The notes beneath the pieces were generated by a model, which did not search any database, was not told the origin of the DNA, and saw nothing but the letters and a program-made list of their open reading frames with translations. The position numbers were made by a program, and so were the translations under genes. A stretch of DNA of 64,000 nt from CAIJMU01 sp035530275 (lineage in GTDB: Bacteria; Spirochaetota; Spirochaetia; Treponematales; Rectinemataceae), in assembly GCA_035530275.1 (NCBI GenBank), contig DATKVC010000015.1:124001-188000 (forward strand), in the 5' to 3' direction. This document shows positions 25,007-33,041 of the stretch, in pieces. Position 1 is the first letter of the stretch; every line of letters starts with the position of its first letter.

Positions 25007-27511
25007 TCATTCCTTTCCGAGCACGGCCCTGCGCACGAGGCCCTTGAGGATCTGGATTTTGTAGCCGTTCGAGGCGAGGGGGAGGGCTCCCCGGACGGCG
25101 ATGGCGGCGGCCTCCTCGGCGGTAGCCTCGTCCGGCCTCTTGCCGACGAGGAAGCGTTCGACCTCCTTCGCGCGGAGGGGGAGGGGAGCCACGGCGCCGA
25201 AGGCCAGGCGCGCCTCGACGATGGTTCCATTTTCGATCGAGATGTTCGAAGCAACACTGACGATCGGGAAATCGATAGATTTCCTGATCCTGAATTTCCG
25301 GTACGCGGAGCCGGTGCCCGATCCTTGGGGCGGAATCCGTATTTCCGTGACGATCTCTCCCGGCATAAGTCGCGTCGTGCTCTTGTTCCGAACGGCGAAG
25401 AAATCCTCGGCGTCGAGCCTCCGCCTCGTCGTGTGGATCGTCGCGCCGAGGGCGAGAAGGGCAGGCGCCATGTCAGAGGCGTTGACCGCCACGCAGCTGC
25501 AATCGAGGCAGCGGCCCGCCTCCTCTTGCGCCGCCTGGCCTTCGAGTGTGGCGACATCCTCCGCGTCGAGACAGCGCTTGTCGAGTGGAAGCTCGCGGGC
25601 CACGACCCGACCGCTGTGCTCGAACACCGCCGGCTTGATGCCGCGCAGCTCCCGCGTTCCCTCTTCCCCATCCTCCGCCGATTCGTCGCGAGCGACGAAT
25701 CGTCCGCTACCGCCGAAGGCGATTTCGATGGACTTAGCTGCCCTTCTGCCCGCCGCGACGGCCTGGATGACGGAGGCCGGACCCGTCGTCGCGTCGCCGC
25801 CGGCGAAGATGCCATCGCTTCCCGTCGACTGGTCTTCCGCGTCGACAATGATCCTGCCCCTCTCGGATCGGATAGCCTCTCCGAGATAGCCGAGCTCCGC
25901 CGACTGGCCGATTGCGAGAATGACGCGAGCGGCGTCGAGCTTCATGGTCCGCGCCTCGTCGAAGACGGGTGCGAAACGGCCCTCCTTGTCGAATACCGAG
26001 GCGCAGGCGACGAACTCCATGCCGCCTAACCTGCCGCCCTGGAGGAGGGCTCGCTTGGGGCCCCAAGACGGAAGGAGGCCCACGCCCTCGCGGAGGGCCT
26101 CTTCTATTTCCTCGGGGAAGGCCGGCATCTCGTCGCGGGCCTCGAGGCAGACCATCGTCACTTTCTTGGCGCCCTGCCTTTTCGCGGTGATCGCGACGTC
26201 GACGGCGACATTGCCACCGCCCACGACGACGACCTCGGCGCCGGCGAGGGAGGTGCCGGGCCGGGTAGCGCTGCCTGTGTGGCTGCCACCGCCCGCGGCA
26301 GCGTCGCCACCGCCTGCGGCAGCGTCGCCACCGCCGGAGGCGGTGGCGAGAAAGTCGATGCCAGATTCGAGGACTTCCGAGCCTTCGATGCGGAGGCTCT
26401 TCTGTTCCCAGGCGCCGGTGGCGAGAAAAAGGGAATCGTATTCGCGCCTGAGGCTAGCGAGGCTGCGGCCGCCACTGGTCGCGTCCGCTCCAGCTTCCGC
26501 GCCGATTTCGACGCCGAGCTCGAAGACGATGCCTGCTCGCTCGAAGGAGGCGATGAGGGAGCGAAGCACCGCCGGCGGCAGCCTGTAGGCCGGAATGGAA
26601 TAGCGGAGCATGCCGCCGGCCTCGGGGAAGCGATCGAAGACATGGACCTCGTGTCCGGCCTTCCGGAGATAGAAGGCCGCCGCCAGGCCAGCCGGTCCCG
26701 CCCCGACAACGGCTACCCTTTTCCCAGAAGCCGCCTTGGGCATTTCGTACAACCTGTCCGCGTTCTCGAGGATGTAGTCGCCGAGCCTTCGTTCTACGGC
26801 CCTGATCGAAACCGATTCGTCGAAGAGGTTCCGGTTGCAGCCTCGCTCGCAATAGTGGGGACAGACCCGGCCCGTCACGGCAGCGATGGGATTGCGATCG
26901 AGGAGTATGCGGGCCGCGCCGTCGAGGTCGCCCTCGCGGACGAGTCCCATGTAGGCCCTGATGTCGATGCCGTCGGGGCATTCATCCGAGCAACTGGGCC
27001 TGCCGACCCTGGCCGAGCCGAAGATCGAGTGGAAGCGGTTGTCGCCGAGGAGGGCCGCGCAGGCCCTGCCTCCCTTGCGCAGGCAGTCGAAACGATTGTC
27101 GGGATTGCGATAGTACCAACAGCGAGGTTCCTGGCAGATATTGCCGCCGATCGTGGCCATGTTCCTGATCTGCGGAGAGGCCACGGAGCGCGCGGCCTCG
27201 GCGAGGAGGCCGTAGCGCCCGCGCACGATCGGATTCGCGGCGATGTCGGCGAGACTCGTCATCGCGCCGATGCTGAGGTCGCCTCCCTCCTCGCGGATGA
27301 AGGCGAGGCCGGGTATCTGCTTGAGATCGACGATCCTCGCCGGATAGCGCTTGTGCACGCGATCTTTCAGGATGCCGAGGAGGTCCGTGCCGCCGGCGGT
27401 GAAGACTGCCGCGCCACCGGGAATGCTCGCGCCGTCCTTTTTGCCTTCGAAGGCAGCGGCGGCCTCCTCGAGGCTGCCGGCGCCAAGATGTTCGAAATTG
27501 CCAATTGTCAT
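25007..27511 (-). CDS. Molybdenum hydroxylase FAD subunit with an inserted GltD-like NAD(P)H oxidoreductase
   Basis: An 834-aa fusion. Residues 1-165 are an FAD_binding_5 (xanthine dehydrogenase medium subunit) N-part with FTAGGTDLLG, ATIGGNICQ and a Cys-rich loop (Cys131, 143, 151) like the extra iron-sulfur loop of 4-hydroxybenzoyl-CoA reductase beta. Residues about 166-675 are a complete GltD-like unit: CSDEC and CPHYCERGC cluster cysteines (217, 221, 225), FAD motif VVGAGPAGLAAAF (268), NAD(P) motif VVVGGGNVAVDVA (428) and GIFAGGDATTG (567). At about 674 the host domain resumes (CVAVNASDMAPALLALGA), followed by CO_deh_flav_C (735-832). ATG overlaps the upstream TGA. A Gly/Ala linker at about 392-412 is a DNA tandem repeat. 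This subunit would route electrons between the molybdenum site and NAD(P)H. Confidence 0.9.
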   Translation of the reverse strand: MTIGNFEHLGAGSLEEAAAAFEGKKDGASIPGGAAVFTAGGTDLLGILKDRVHKRYPARIVDLKQIPGLAFIREEGGDLSIGAMTSLADIAANPIVRGRYGLLAEAARSVASPQIRNMATIGGNICQEPRCWYYRNPDNRFDCLRKGGRACAALLGDNRFHSIFGSARVGRPSCSDECPDGIDIRAYMGLVREGDLDGAARILLDRNPIAAVTGRVCPHYCERGCNRNLFDESVSIRAVERRLGDYILENADRLYEMPKAASGKRVAVVGAGPAGLAAAFYLRKAGHEVHVFDRFPEAGGMLRYSIPAYRLPPAVLRSLIASFERAGIVFELGVEIGAEAGADATSGGRSLASLRREYDSLFLATGAWEQKSLRIEGSEVLESGIDFLATASGGGDAAAGGGDAAAGGGSHTGSATRPGTSLAGAEVVVVGGGNVAVDVAITAKRQGAKKVTMVCLEARDEMPAFPEEIEEALREGVGLLPSWGPKRALLQGGRLGGMEFVACASVFDKEGRFAPVFDEARTMKLDAARVILAIGQSAELGYLGEAIRSERGRIIVDAEDQSTGSDGIFAGGDATTGPASVIQAVAAGRRAAKSIEIAFGGSGRFVARDESAEDGEEGTRELRGIKPAVFEHSGRVVARELPLDKRCLDAEDVATLEGQAAQEEAGRCLDCSCVAVNASDMAPALLALGATIHTTRRRLDAEDFFAVRNKSTTRLMPGEIVTEIRIPPQGSGTGSAYRKFRIRKSIDFPIVSVASNISIENGTIVEARLAFGAVAPLPLRAKEVERFLVGKRPDEATAEEAAAIAVRGALPLASNGYKIQILKGLVRRAVLGKE
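26285..26338. repeat. 21-bp tandem repeat inside the flavoprotein gene
   Basis: Two near-identical 21-bp units (26285-26305 and 26306-26326, one mismatch) plus a partial third encode GGGDAAA repeats on the minus strand. It is in frame and lies in the linker between the FAD and NAD(P) halves of the inserted domain. The unit length is a multiple of three, so copy-number change would preserve the reading frame. Confidence 0.75.
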
Positions 27512-29934
27512 GATCGCCCCTCGCTTCCGGCCTTCGCTGCCAAACCCGTCGCGGCCGAGGCCGTCGCGGTCAAGGCCGTCGCGGCCAAGGCCGCGAGCAC
27601 CTTCTCGGGCGTGGCGGGGATCTCGTCGACCCTGACCCCTATCGCGTTGTAGATGGCGTTGAGAATGGCGCGGGGCGTGCAGGTGACCGTGCCCTCGCCG
27701 ATGCCGCAGGCCCCGTATTCGCCCGCGCCCTTCCAGACTTCCAGGAGGACGGGCTCGATGTCGGGCATGTCCGCCATCGTCGGGATGCGGTAGTCGATCC
27801 AGTTGAAATTGAGGGGCACGCCCGTGGCCTTGTCGTAGACGATCTCCTCGGTGAGGGTCTCGCCGAGTCCGATCACCTGTCCGCCGATCTGCTGGGCCTC
27901 GGCTCCGGAGGCGTACATCACGGTGCCGCAGTCGTTGATGACGACGAGCTTCAGCACCTCGACCTTGCCCGTTTCCTCGTCCACCTCGACCTCGGCGAAG
28001 TTGGCGATGTAGGGCACGCCCGTCTTCGTGGCCAGGGGGCTCCTGCTTTTCACCACCGTGATCGGCGCGAGGTCGCCCTGGAGGAGGATGTCCCTGACCG
28101 CCATCCGCGTGCCGGGCGCCGATTTCGCGAAGGCCTCGCCCGCGACGATTTCGACCTCGGACTCGGCGACGCCCAAAACGGGGGCGATGATTTCGGCCAA
28201 TCTGGCCTTGAGGTCGATGGCGGCCACGGCCATCACCTCCGATTGGAGGAAGGAGACGGCGCTGTCGGTTTGCACGCAGTCCTTGAGGCCGATGGCCGTG
28301 TCGACCGTCGAGCCCCAGCGGATGTCCTCGAGGGCGACGCCGAGGAAGCGGAGGGCTTCCGCGCAGCCGAGGACGTTGCAGGTGTTGGAGCCGTTGCCCG
28401 TCTCGACGCTCGGCGCGTTGAGGAGGACCGTGCAATCGGGATTGAGGGTGATGGAGACCTGGACCTTGCCGCGCCTCACCTCCTGCCATTCGGCGTGCCA
28501 AGCGGGATGGAAGGAGAAGCCGACGCCGCGCCGCTTACGGTCGCCGAAGACCGGGCCCTTGCCGGGGGCGTGGCGCTTTTCCTTCCAGCCGATGCGCGAG
28601 GCGCCGGAGCCGAGGACGCTCGAAAGGCTCGCGTCGGGCAGGCTTTCCCACTCGTGGCCGAAATTGCGGATGGCGAGCTCGACGGGGTCCATGCCGAGCT
28701 TCTCCGCGAGGGCGTCGACGACCTGGCCGAAAATAAGGTTGAATTGTGAATTGCCGACGCCCCGCATCATGCAGGCGGGAAGCTTGTTCGTGTAGACGCC
28801 GCGGGTCTCGAAGCGCACGTTGGGTATGTGCGCGAGGGCCACCTCGGTGATCTCCTTGGGCGCGTACTTGAGGGCGAACATCGAATGGTCGGCGTAGGCC
28901 CCGGCGTTGCCCACCGACTTGAAGTGCATGGCCACGATCGTGCCGTCTCGCTTCGCGCCGATCCTCGCGGAGTAGTCGGCGGGCTGCCTGGAGTCGTGGA
29001 AGCTCTCGCGCCTCGTGTGCTTGAACTTGACGGGCCTGCCTGACCGCTTCGAGAGGATGGCTGTGAATAGGAAGAAGGGTTGGTCGCCCGTGTCGCCGCG
29101 ACCGAACTGGCCGCCGACATAGGGGCTGACGGCCCTGACCCGATGAATCGGGAGACCGAGCATCTGGCTCACGTGCATCCTGGTCTGGTCGACCGCGTAG
29201 GAATTGGACCAGACGACGAGTTCCTCCTCCTTCCAATCGACGACGCAGCACCAGTTGTCGAGGGAGCCCTGGGTGGCGTTGTGATAGACCGAGCGGCACT
29301 CGATCCTCACCTCGGCCGTGGCGAGGCCCGCCACGACGTCGCCCTTGTCGACGAAAACCTCCTCTCCGCCGAAGGGGTCGGGGGGGAAGATGTTGTCCTG
29401 GGTGATGTCAGGATGGACGAGGGCCGCGCCCGGCTTCATCGCCTCGTAGGGATCGAGGACGAAGGGCAGGACTTCCCAATCTACCTTTATGAGCCTGAGC
29501 CCTTCCTCGGCTGCGAGTTCGCTTTCCGCGACGACGGCGGCGCCCACCTCGTCGCCCACCCAATTGGCCGTGTCGCCGAGGACGAAGCGGTCGCGGAAGG
29601 TGCCCCACATCATCTTGCGGTAGGAGACGGTATCGACTCCGTCCGTCCAGCCGGCATTCGTTTTCTTGAGCGAGGCCACGTCGGGATCGGCGTAGGTCAG
29701 GATGTCGACGACGCCGGGATAGGCCAGGGCGGCGCGGAGATCAAGGGAGCGGATCTTCGCGTGGGCGTAGGGGCTTCTCAAGACCTTCGCGTAAAGGAGG
29801 CCGGGGAATTTGCTTTTGAGCGAGAGGTCGTCGGCATAGACGGCCTTGCCCGAGGCCTTTTCGCGTCCGTCGACCTTGGGCCGGTACTTGCCGATGAACT
29901 GCCGATCGACGCGGGGGGTGAAGGGTACGATCAT
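27508..29934 (-). CDS. Molybdenum hydroxylase large (molybdopterin-binding) subunit
   Basis: An 808-aa protein of the xanthine dehydrogenase/aldehyde oxidase family. It has the N-terminal Ald_Xan_dh_C domain (GKYRPKVDGREKASGKAVYADD, then LYAKVLRSPYAHAKI). The molybdopterin-binding domains follow, with YVGGQFGRGDTGDQ, RGVGNSQFN and the C-terminal GACGIGEGTVTCTPRAILNA, whose Glu is the expected catalytic base. The usual GGGFG loop reads GGQFG. ATG overlaps the TGA of the iron-sulfur subunit, and its own TGA overlaps the next ATG. The substrate is unknown: purines, nicotinate or aromatic acyl-CoA are all possible in the family. No XdhC-like maturation gene is in the window. Confidence 0.92.
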   Translation of the reverse strand: MIVPFTPRVDRQFIGKYRPKVDGREKASGKAVYADDLSLKSKFPGLLYAKVLRSPYAHAKIRSLDLRAALAYPGVVDILTYADPDVASLKKTNAGWTDGVDTVSYRKMMWGTFRDRFVLGDTANWVGDEVGAAVVAESELAAEEGLRLIKVDWEVLPFVLDPYEAMKPGAALVHPDITQDNIFPPDPFGGEEVFVDKGDVVAGLATAEVRIECRSVYHNATQGSLDNWCCVVDWKEEELVVWSNSYAVDQTRMHVSQMLGLPIHRVRAVSPYVGGQFGRGDTGDQPFFLFTAILSKRSGRPVKFKHTRRESFHDSRQPADYSARIGAKRDGTIVAMHFKSVGNAGAYADHSMFALKYAPKEITEVALAHIPNVRFETRGVYTNKLPACMMRGVGNSQFNLIFGQVVDALAEKLGMDPVELAIRNFGHEWESLPDASLSSVLGSGASRIGWKEKRHAPGKGPVFGDRKRRGVGFSFHPAWHAEWQEVRRGKVQVSITLNPDCTVLLNAPSVETGNGSNTCNVLGCAEALRFLGVALEDIRWGSTVDTAIGLKDCVQTDSAVSFLQSEVMAVAAIDLKARLAEIIAPVLGVAESEVEIVAGEAFAKSAPGTRMAVRDILLQGDLAPITVVKSRSPLATKTGVPYIANFAEVEVDEETGKVEVLKLVVINDCGTVMYASGAEAQQIGGQVIGLGETLTEEIVYDKATGVPLNFNWIDYRIPTMADMPDIEPVLLEVWKGAGEYGACGIGEGTVTCTPRAILNAIYNAIGVRVDEIPATPEKVLAALAATALTATASAATGLAAKAGSEGRS
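27545..27595. repeat. 15-bp tandem repeat at the 3' end of the molybdenum subunit gene
   Basis: Three 15-bp units of the form gccgtcgcggccaag (27545-27559, 27560-27574, 27575-27589) and a partial fourth. They encode an Ala/Thr-rich tail beyond the conserved domain, ending just before the overlap with the flavin subunit gene. In-frame slippage would change tail length only. Confidence 0.72.
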
Positions 29935-30476
29935 GTTCGGACCCTCCTCTTCTCGATCTTCTCGGCCGCGTGGAGCACGGCCTGGGCGATGGCCTGGTAG
30001 GAGCCGCAGCGGCAGATGTTGCCCGAGAGGGCTTCCTTCACTTCGGCGAGGCTGGGATGGGGATTCTCGTTGAGGAGGGCCCGTGTCGTCATCACGAAGC
30101 CCGGCGTGCAGTAGCCGCACTGGAGGGCCGTGCCGTGGCCCGGTTCGCTCTGCTCGGCGAAGGCCTCGACGACGGGATCGTCGGCGGGGAGGCCCTCGAT
30201 GGTCAGGAAGTCATGGCCGTCGGCTTCGACCGCGAGGCTCATGCAGGAAAGGATTGCCTTGCCGTCGCGGAGCACCGTGCAGGCTCCGCAGGCGCCCTCG
30301 TCGCAGGACACCTTCAGGCCGGTAAGTCCCAGCTTTTCGCGCAGCACATACGACAGTGTCATCGAAGCCGTGAGCCCCGATTCGGGGCCGAGCGCGACCT
30401 CCTTGCCGTTGACGCGAAAGCGTATCGTGCCCATCGGCGCATCGGCCTGGGCTCCAGCCCGAACTTTCTCTGTCAT
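29931..30476 (-). CDS. Molybdenum hydroxylase small [2Fe-2S] subunit
   Basis: A 181-aa protein with an N-terminal plant-type [2Fe-2S] domain (CDEGACGAC, later Cys in AILSC) and a helical second [2Fe-2S] domain (CGYCTPGF and NICRCGSY). It passes electrons from the molybdenum centre to the flavin subunit. The ATG at 30476 follows GGGAGG at ideal spacing; the frame also opens at a GTG 18 bases earlier, but that would include the ribosome site. First gene of the operon, with ATGA overlap to the next. Confidence 0.95.
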   Translation of the reverse strand: MTEKVRAGAQADAPMGTIRFRVNGKEVALGPESGLTASMTLSYVLREKLGLTGLKVSCDEGACGACTVLRDGKAILSCMSLAVEADGHDFLTIEGLPADDPVVEAFAEQSEPGHGTALQCGYCTPGFVMTTRALLNENPHPSLAEVKEALSGNICRCGSYQAIAQAVLHAAEKIEKRRVRT

Positions 30477-30563
30477 GATTTCCCTCCCGGCCACGACTCA
30501 GACTCCCATTGCCCCGGTTCGCGGGCTGGAATATGTTCTGAATCGAACTACAGACGATCAGGG

Positions 30564-30592
30564 AGTATGCCCTCCCTTGCCTCAGCGGACAA
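30564..30592 (-). promoter_or_regulatory. Candidate promoter of the molybdenum hydroxylase operon
   Basis: On the minus strand TTGTCC (30587-30592) and CATACT (30564-30569) are spaced by 17 bases. The -10 lies inside a small inverted repeat, GGGAG (30561-30565) with CTCCC (30572-30576), which could be an operator. The predicted start is about 75-80 bases before the ATG at 30476. Confidence 0.4.
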
Positions 30593-30626
30593 TCGTAAAA
30601 AAGCTGTTACGGTCGGCGAGATAGCT

Positions 30627-31640
30627 TCAGGGCGCCGCGGTCGGGCTCGTCGTCGGTGCCGGTGCGACCGTGGTTTCCCCCGCCGACGGAGTTGTCGTTT
30701 CCGCGACCTTCTTTTTTCCTTTAATTAAATTCCCTACCCAGCTCGCCGCTGAAGCAGGATCGACGGTCCACACCATGCCGAGGGTGGCCGTGAAAAGAAG
30801 GTCGCTCGTCGCGGGGCTGCGACCCGCCAAGTTGTCCATGCCGAAGGTGAAGACCGCATTGGTGAATTCGCCATAGACCTTGAGGTCCTCGGTCGCTTCG
30901 ACGGTGATTTTGAGCCCGAGAATGGCGCTTCCGAGGCTGTCGGTCAGCGCGCTCGATTCCCAGTACTTCGATCGCAGTTCGTAGCCGAGGGTCGTCCTGA
31001 GCTGGTAGGGGATGTTCTTCTTGTAGATGTCGACGACGAGGGCGTAGCGGGTGAAATCGTCATCGATGAGCTTTCCCGCCGAATCCGTTTGCGAAAAACG
31101 CTTGCCGCTCAACTCTGCGGACACGATGGCGTTCGGCGTGTAAAAACCGGCCGAAAGCTCTGCTCGGGTCTGTGGCACCGAGGAAAGCCCGGCCACGAGC
31201 CCGAGGGCGAGGCCGCCGTCGGATTGCGCGGAAAGATAAGCGATGCCCGGCCATTGCACCTGCAGGGCTGTCGAGAGGCCGAAGCTCGCGATCCGGTTGT
31301 CCGAATTGAGGAAGCCGATGAAGGGGCCGACGCCGACGCTCGCGATGCCGCGATCGAAGCGGAAGAGGCTCGAGAGGACATTGCGGATGACGGGATCGGT
31401 TTCATAGCCGACGTGGATTTCGAAGTCCTCGCCCATGGGAATGTCGACCCAGGCGGCGGCCCCCTCGAACCAGCGAGTGATGTCGGATGACCAGGGAGTC
31501 GTTCCTGTCGTCTCGGTCGTCTGGTTCCAGGGGAATTGGAGGCTTCCCGCCCTCGCTTCCATGCCGATGTCCAGGGCTGCGAGGCCGCGGGCGGAGAGGA
31601 AGGCGAAAATGGCGAAGATGGCCGTGCCGGGTCTGTGCAT
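30627..31640 (-). CDS. Predicted outer membrane beta-barrel protein, Pro/Thr tail
   Basis: A 337-aa protein with a signal peptide (cut near GLAALD). Repeated amphipathic strands separated by Asp/Asn/Gly turns indicate a barrel or beta-rich envelope protein (for example GVGPFIGFLNSDNRIASFGL, RYALVVDIYKKNIPYQLRTT). After a last strand-like block it ends in a Lys-rich then Thr/Pro/Ala-rich tail (GKKKVAETTTPSAGETTVAP), not the usual aromatic terminus. No known family recognised. It follows 13 bases after another barrel gene and is presumably in the same transcript. Confidence 0.68.
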   Translation of the reverse strand: MHRPGTAIFAIFAFLSARGLAALDIGMEARAGSLQFPWNQTTETTGTTPWSSDITRWFEGAAAWVDIPMGEDFEIHVGYETDPVIRNVLSSLFRFDRGIASVGVGPFIGFLNSDNRIASFGLSTALQVQWPGIAYLSAQSDGGLALGLVAGLSSVPQTRAELSAGFYTPNAIVSAELSGKRFSQTDSAGKLIDDDFTRYALVVDIYKKNIPYQLRTTLGYELRSKYWESSALTDSLGSAILGLKITVEATEDLKVYGEFTNAVFTFGMDNLAGRSPATSDLLFTATLGMVWTVDPASAASWVGNLIKGKKKVAETTTPSAGETTVAPAPTTSPTAAP

Positions 31641-31653
31641 CTCGTCTCGCCTT

Positions 31654-32865
31654 TCAAAAGGAAGTTTTTACGCCGACAAAGGGCTGGAAAATGCCATACC
31701 AGGTCGAGGGGAAGGGGAAGAGGTTCATGCCCAGTTTGAAACTCCAGGCGACTCCCGAAAGTATGGCCTCATAATAGGGAGAGAGGCTTGCGGTGAGGGG
31801 ATGGGTCGCCACCGGCTTGAATTTAAGGTAACTTTCGACGCCGCCTTGCATCCCCGAATCGGCAAGTTGGCCAAATCGGAGATTGAAGCCCACATCGAGA
31901 GATCCGCCCTCGCCCGTCGCCTTTTGCTGGTAGTAGGCCGGATGATAGAAGACGGATAGCGCGAGCTGGCCCGAACTTCCGAAGTCGACGCGTGGCTCGA
32001 AAAGGAAGAAGATGTCGTTGACGCCGAAGGTCGTCGTCGGATCCCATTCCGGCACGCCGACCTGGGCGAAGAATTCGCCCAGGTTGCCCGGAGCGACATG
32101 GAAGAGGAGGCCGCCGCGGTAGAGGCCGTAGGCGTGGGAAGGATCCCAGGAGCCTCCCGCGAAGCTTTCGAGCTTTATCGCCCCGAAGTCGACCAGGCCG
32201 CGGAGGTCGCTCGACCAGTCGCCCGTTCCCGTGCCGAGATTCGAGTCTTGATAGACATAAAAATAGACATGGGAGCGATCGCCTGTCCTCCAACCCAGCC
32301 TGGCCCCGGTTCCATACACCGAGTAGATGCCATCCCAGGAGACAGTCGGATTGAGTGCTATGCCTTCGGGATAGACGAGGGGGCCGCGGAGCTCGGTGGC
32401 GAAGGGAGCGGCACCGAAAAGCGTGACGAAGTCGTCGCCGTTGCAGAAGGTGTCGAGATTGCCGAGAAAGTATTCCGCGTCGAGGGGGAGGCCGCCGATC
32501 CGCTTGGCGGTGACGGCGACGGTCTTGATGCCCAACCCCGGCGCGTTCGCCCTCGTGATGACATCCACGAGGGAGGCGGTCGAGGGAAGGGTGCCCTGCA
32601 AGGTCGCCAGATCGCTTTCGACCTGGGTCGAGAGGAAGTTGAGCCTGATGAGTCCCGCGAATTTCTCGCCGCCGCCCACCGAGAGGTCGAAGGCCAGCCG
32701 CGAGGTGACGGGGAACTTCCCCGTGGCCTCGTCGTAGTTGCCGTAGCTCACGAGTTCGAGGTTGTCGACGACGACGTTGGCGCCGAAGAGGGGCCCCGCG
32801 CTCGCGAAAAACGCCAATCCGAGAGCTGCGATCGGTAAAAGAGGCACGGGGGCTCGTCTATGCAT
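31654..32865 (-). CDS. Predicted outer membrane beta-barrel protein
   Basis: A 403-aa protein with AGGAG before the ATG and a signal peptide cut near LFGAN. The sequence is a succession of beta strands (SRLAFDLSVGGGEKFAGLIRL, DRSHVYFYVYQDS, GGLLFHVAPGNLGEFFAQVG) and ends FQPFVGVKTSF, with a C-terminal Phe as in BAM-assembled barrels. I recognise no family. It is divergent from cheA across a 176-bp gap and precedes the beta-barrel gene at 30627. Confidence 0.72.
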   Translation of the reverse strand: MHRRAPVPLLPIAALGLAFFASAGPLFGANVVVDNLELVSYGNYDEATGKFPVTSRLAFDLSVGGGEKFAGLIRLNFLSTQVESDLATLQGTLPSTASLVDVITRANAPGLGIKTVAVTAKRIGGLPLDAEYFLGNLDTFCNGDDFVTLFGAAPFATELRGPLVYPEGIALNPTVSWDGIYSVYGTGARLGWRTGDRSHVYFYVYQDSNLGTGTGDWSSDLRGLVDFGAIKLESFAGGSWDPSHAYGLYRGGLLFHVAPGNLGEFFAQVGVPEWDPTTTFGVNDIFFLFEPRVDFGSSGQLALSVFYHPAYYQQKATGEGGSLDVGFNLRFGQLADSGMQGGVESYLKFKPVATHPLTASLSPYYEAILSGVAWSFKLGMNLFPFPSTWYGIFQPFVGVKTSF

Positions 32866-33002
32866 CGCGGGGACTCCTGCTGCTTCGCTACGCTTCGTTT
32901 CGGTCGAATTCTATCGCCTATCCGTCGGCTTCTCAAATCATTATCGGCGATGCGCGCCTTCCATCATAGGGTCTTTGATCGGGCATTCGGTCCTTCCCCA
33001 CC

Positions 33003-33030
33003 TTGACGCGACAGGCAGGGTAGATAATGC
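33003..33030 (+). promoter_or_regulatory. Candidate cheA promoter, very close to the start codon
   Basis: TTGACG (33003-33008) with TAATGC 16 bases on (33025-33030), within TAGATAATGCT. Transcription would begin within about 7 bases of the cheA ATG at 33042, and no Shine-Dalgarno lies in that gap. A leaderless or near-leaderless transcript is implied if this promoter is used. The -10 assignment is ambiguous. Confidence 0.35.
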
Positions 33031-33041
33031 TGTAAGCCACG

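Noticed and set aside
27512..28501. N-terminal extension of the flavin subunit frame
   Set aside because: The extra 330 residues are the wrong frame of the molybdenum subunit. The ATG at 27511 overlaps that gene's stop and starts the conserved FAD domain.
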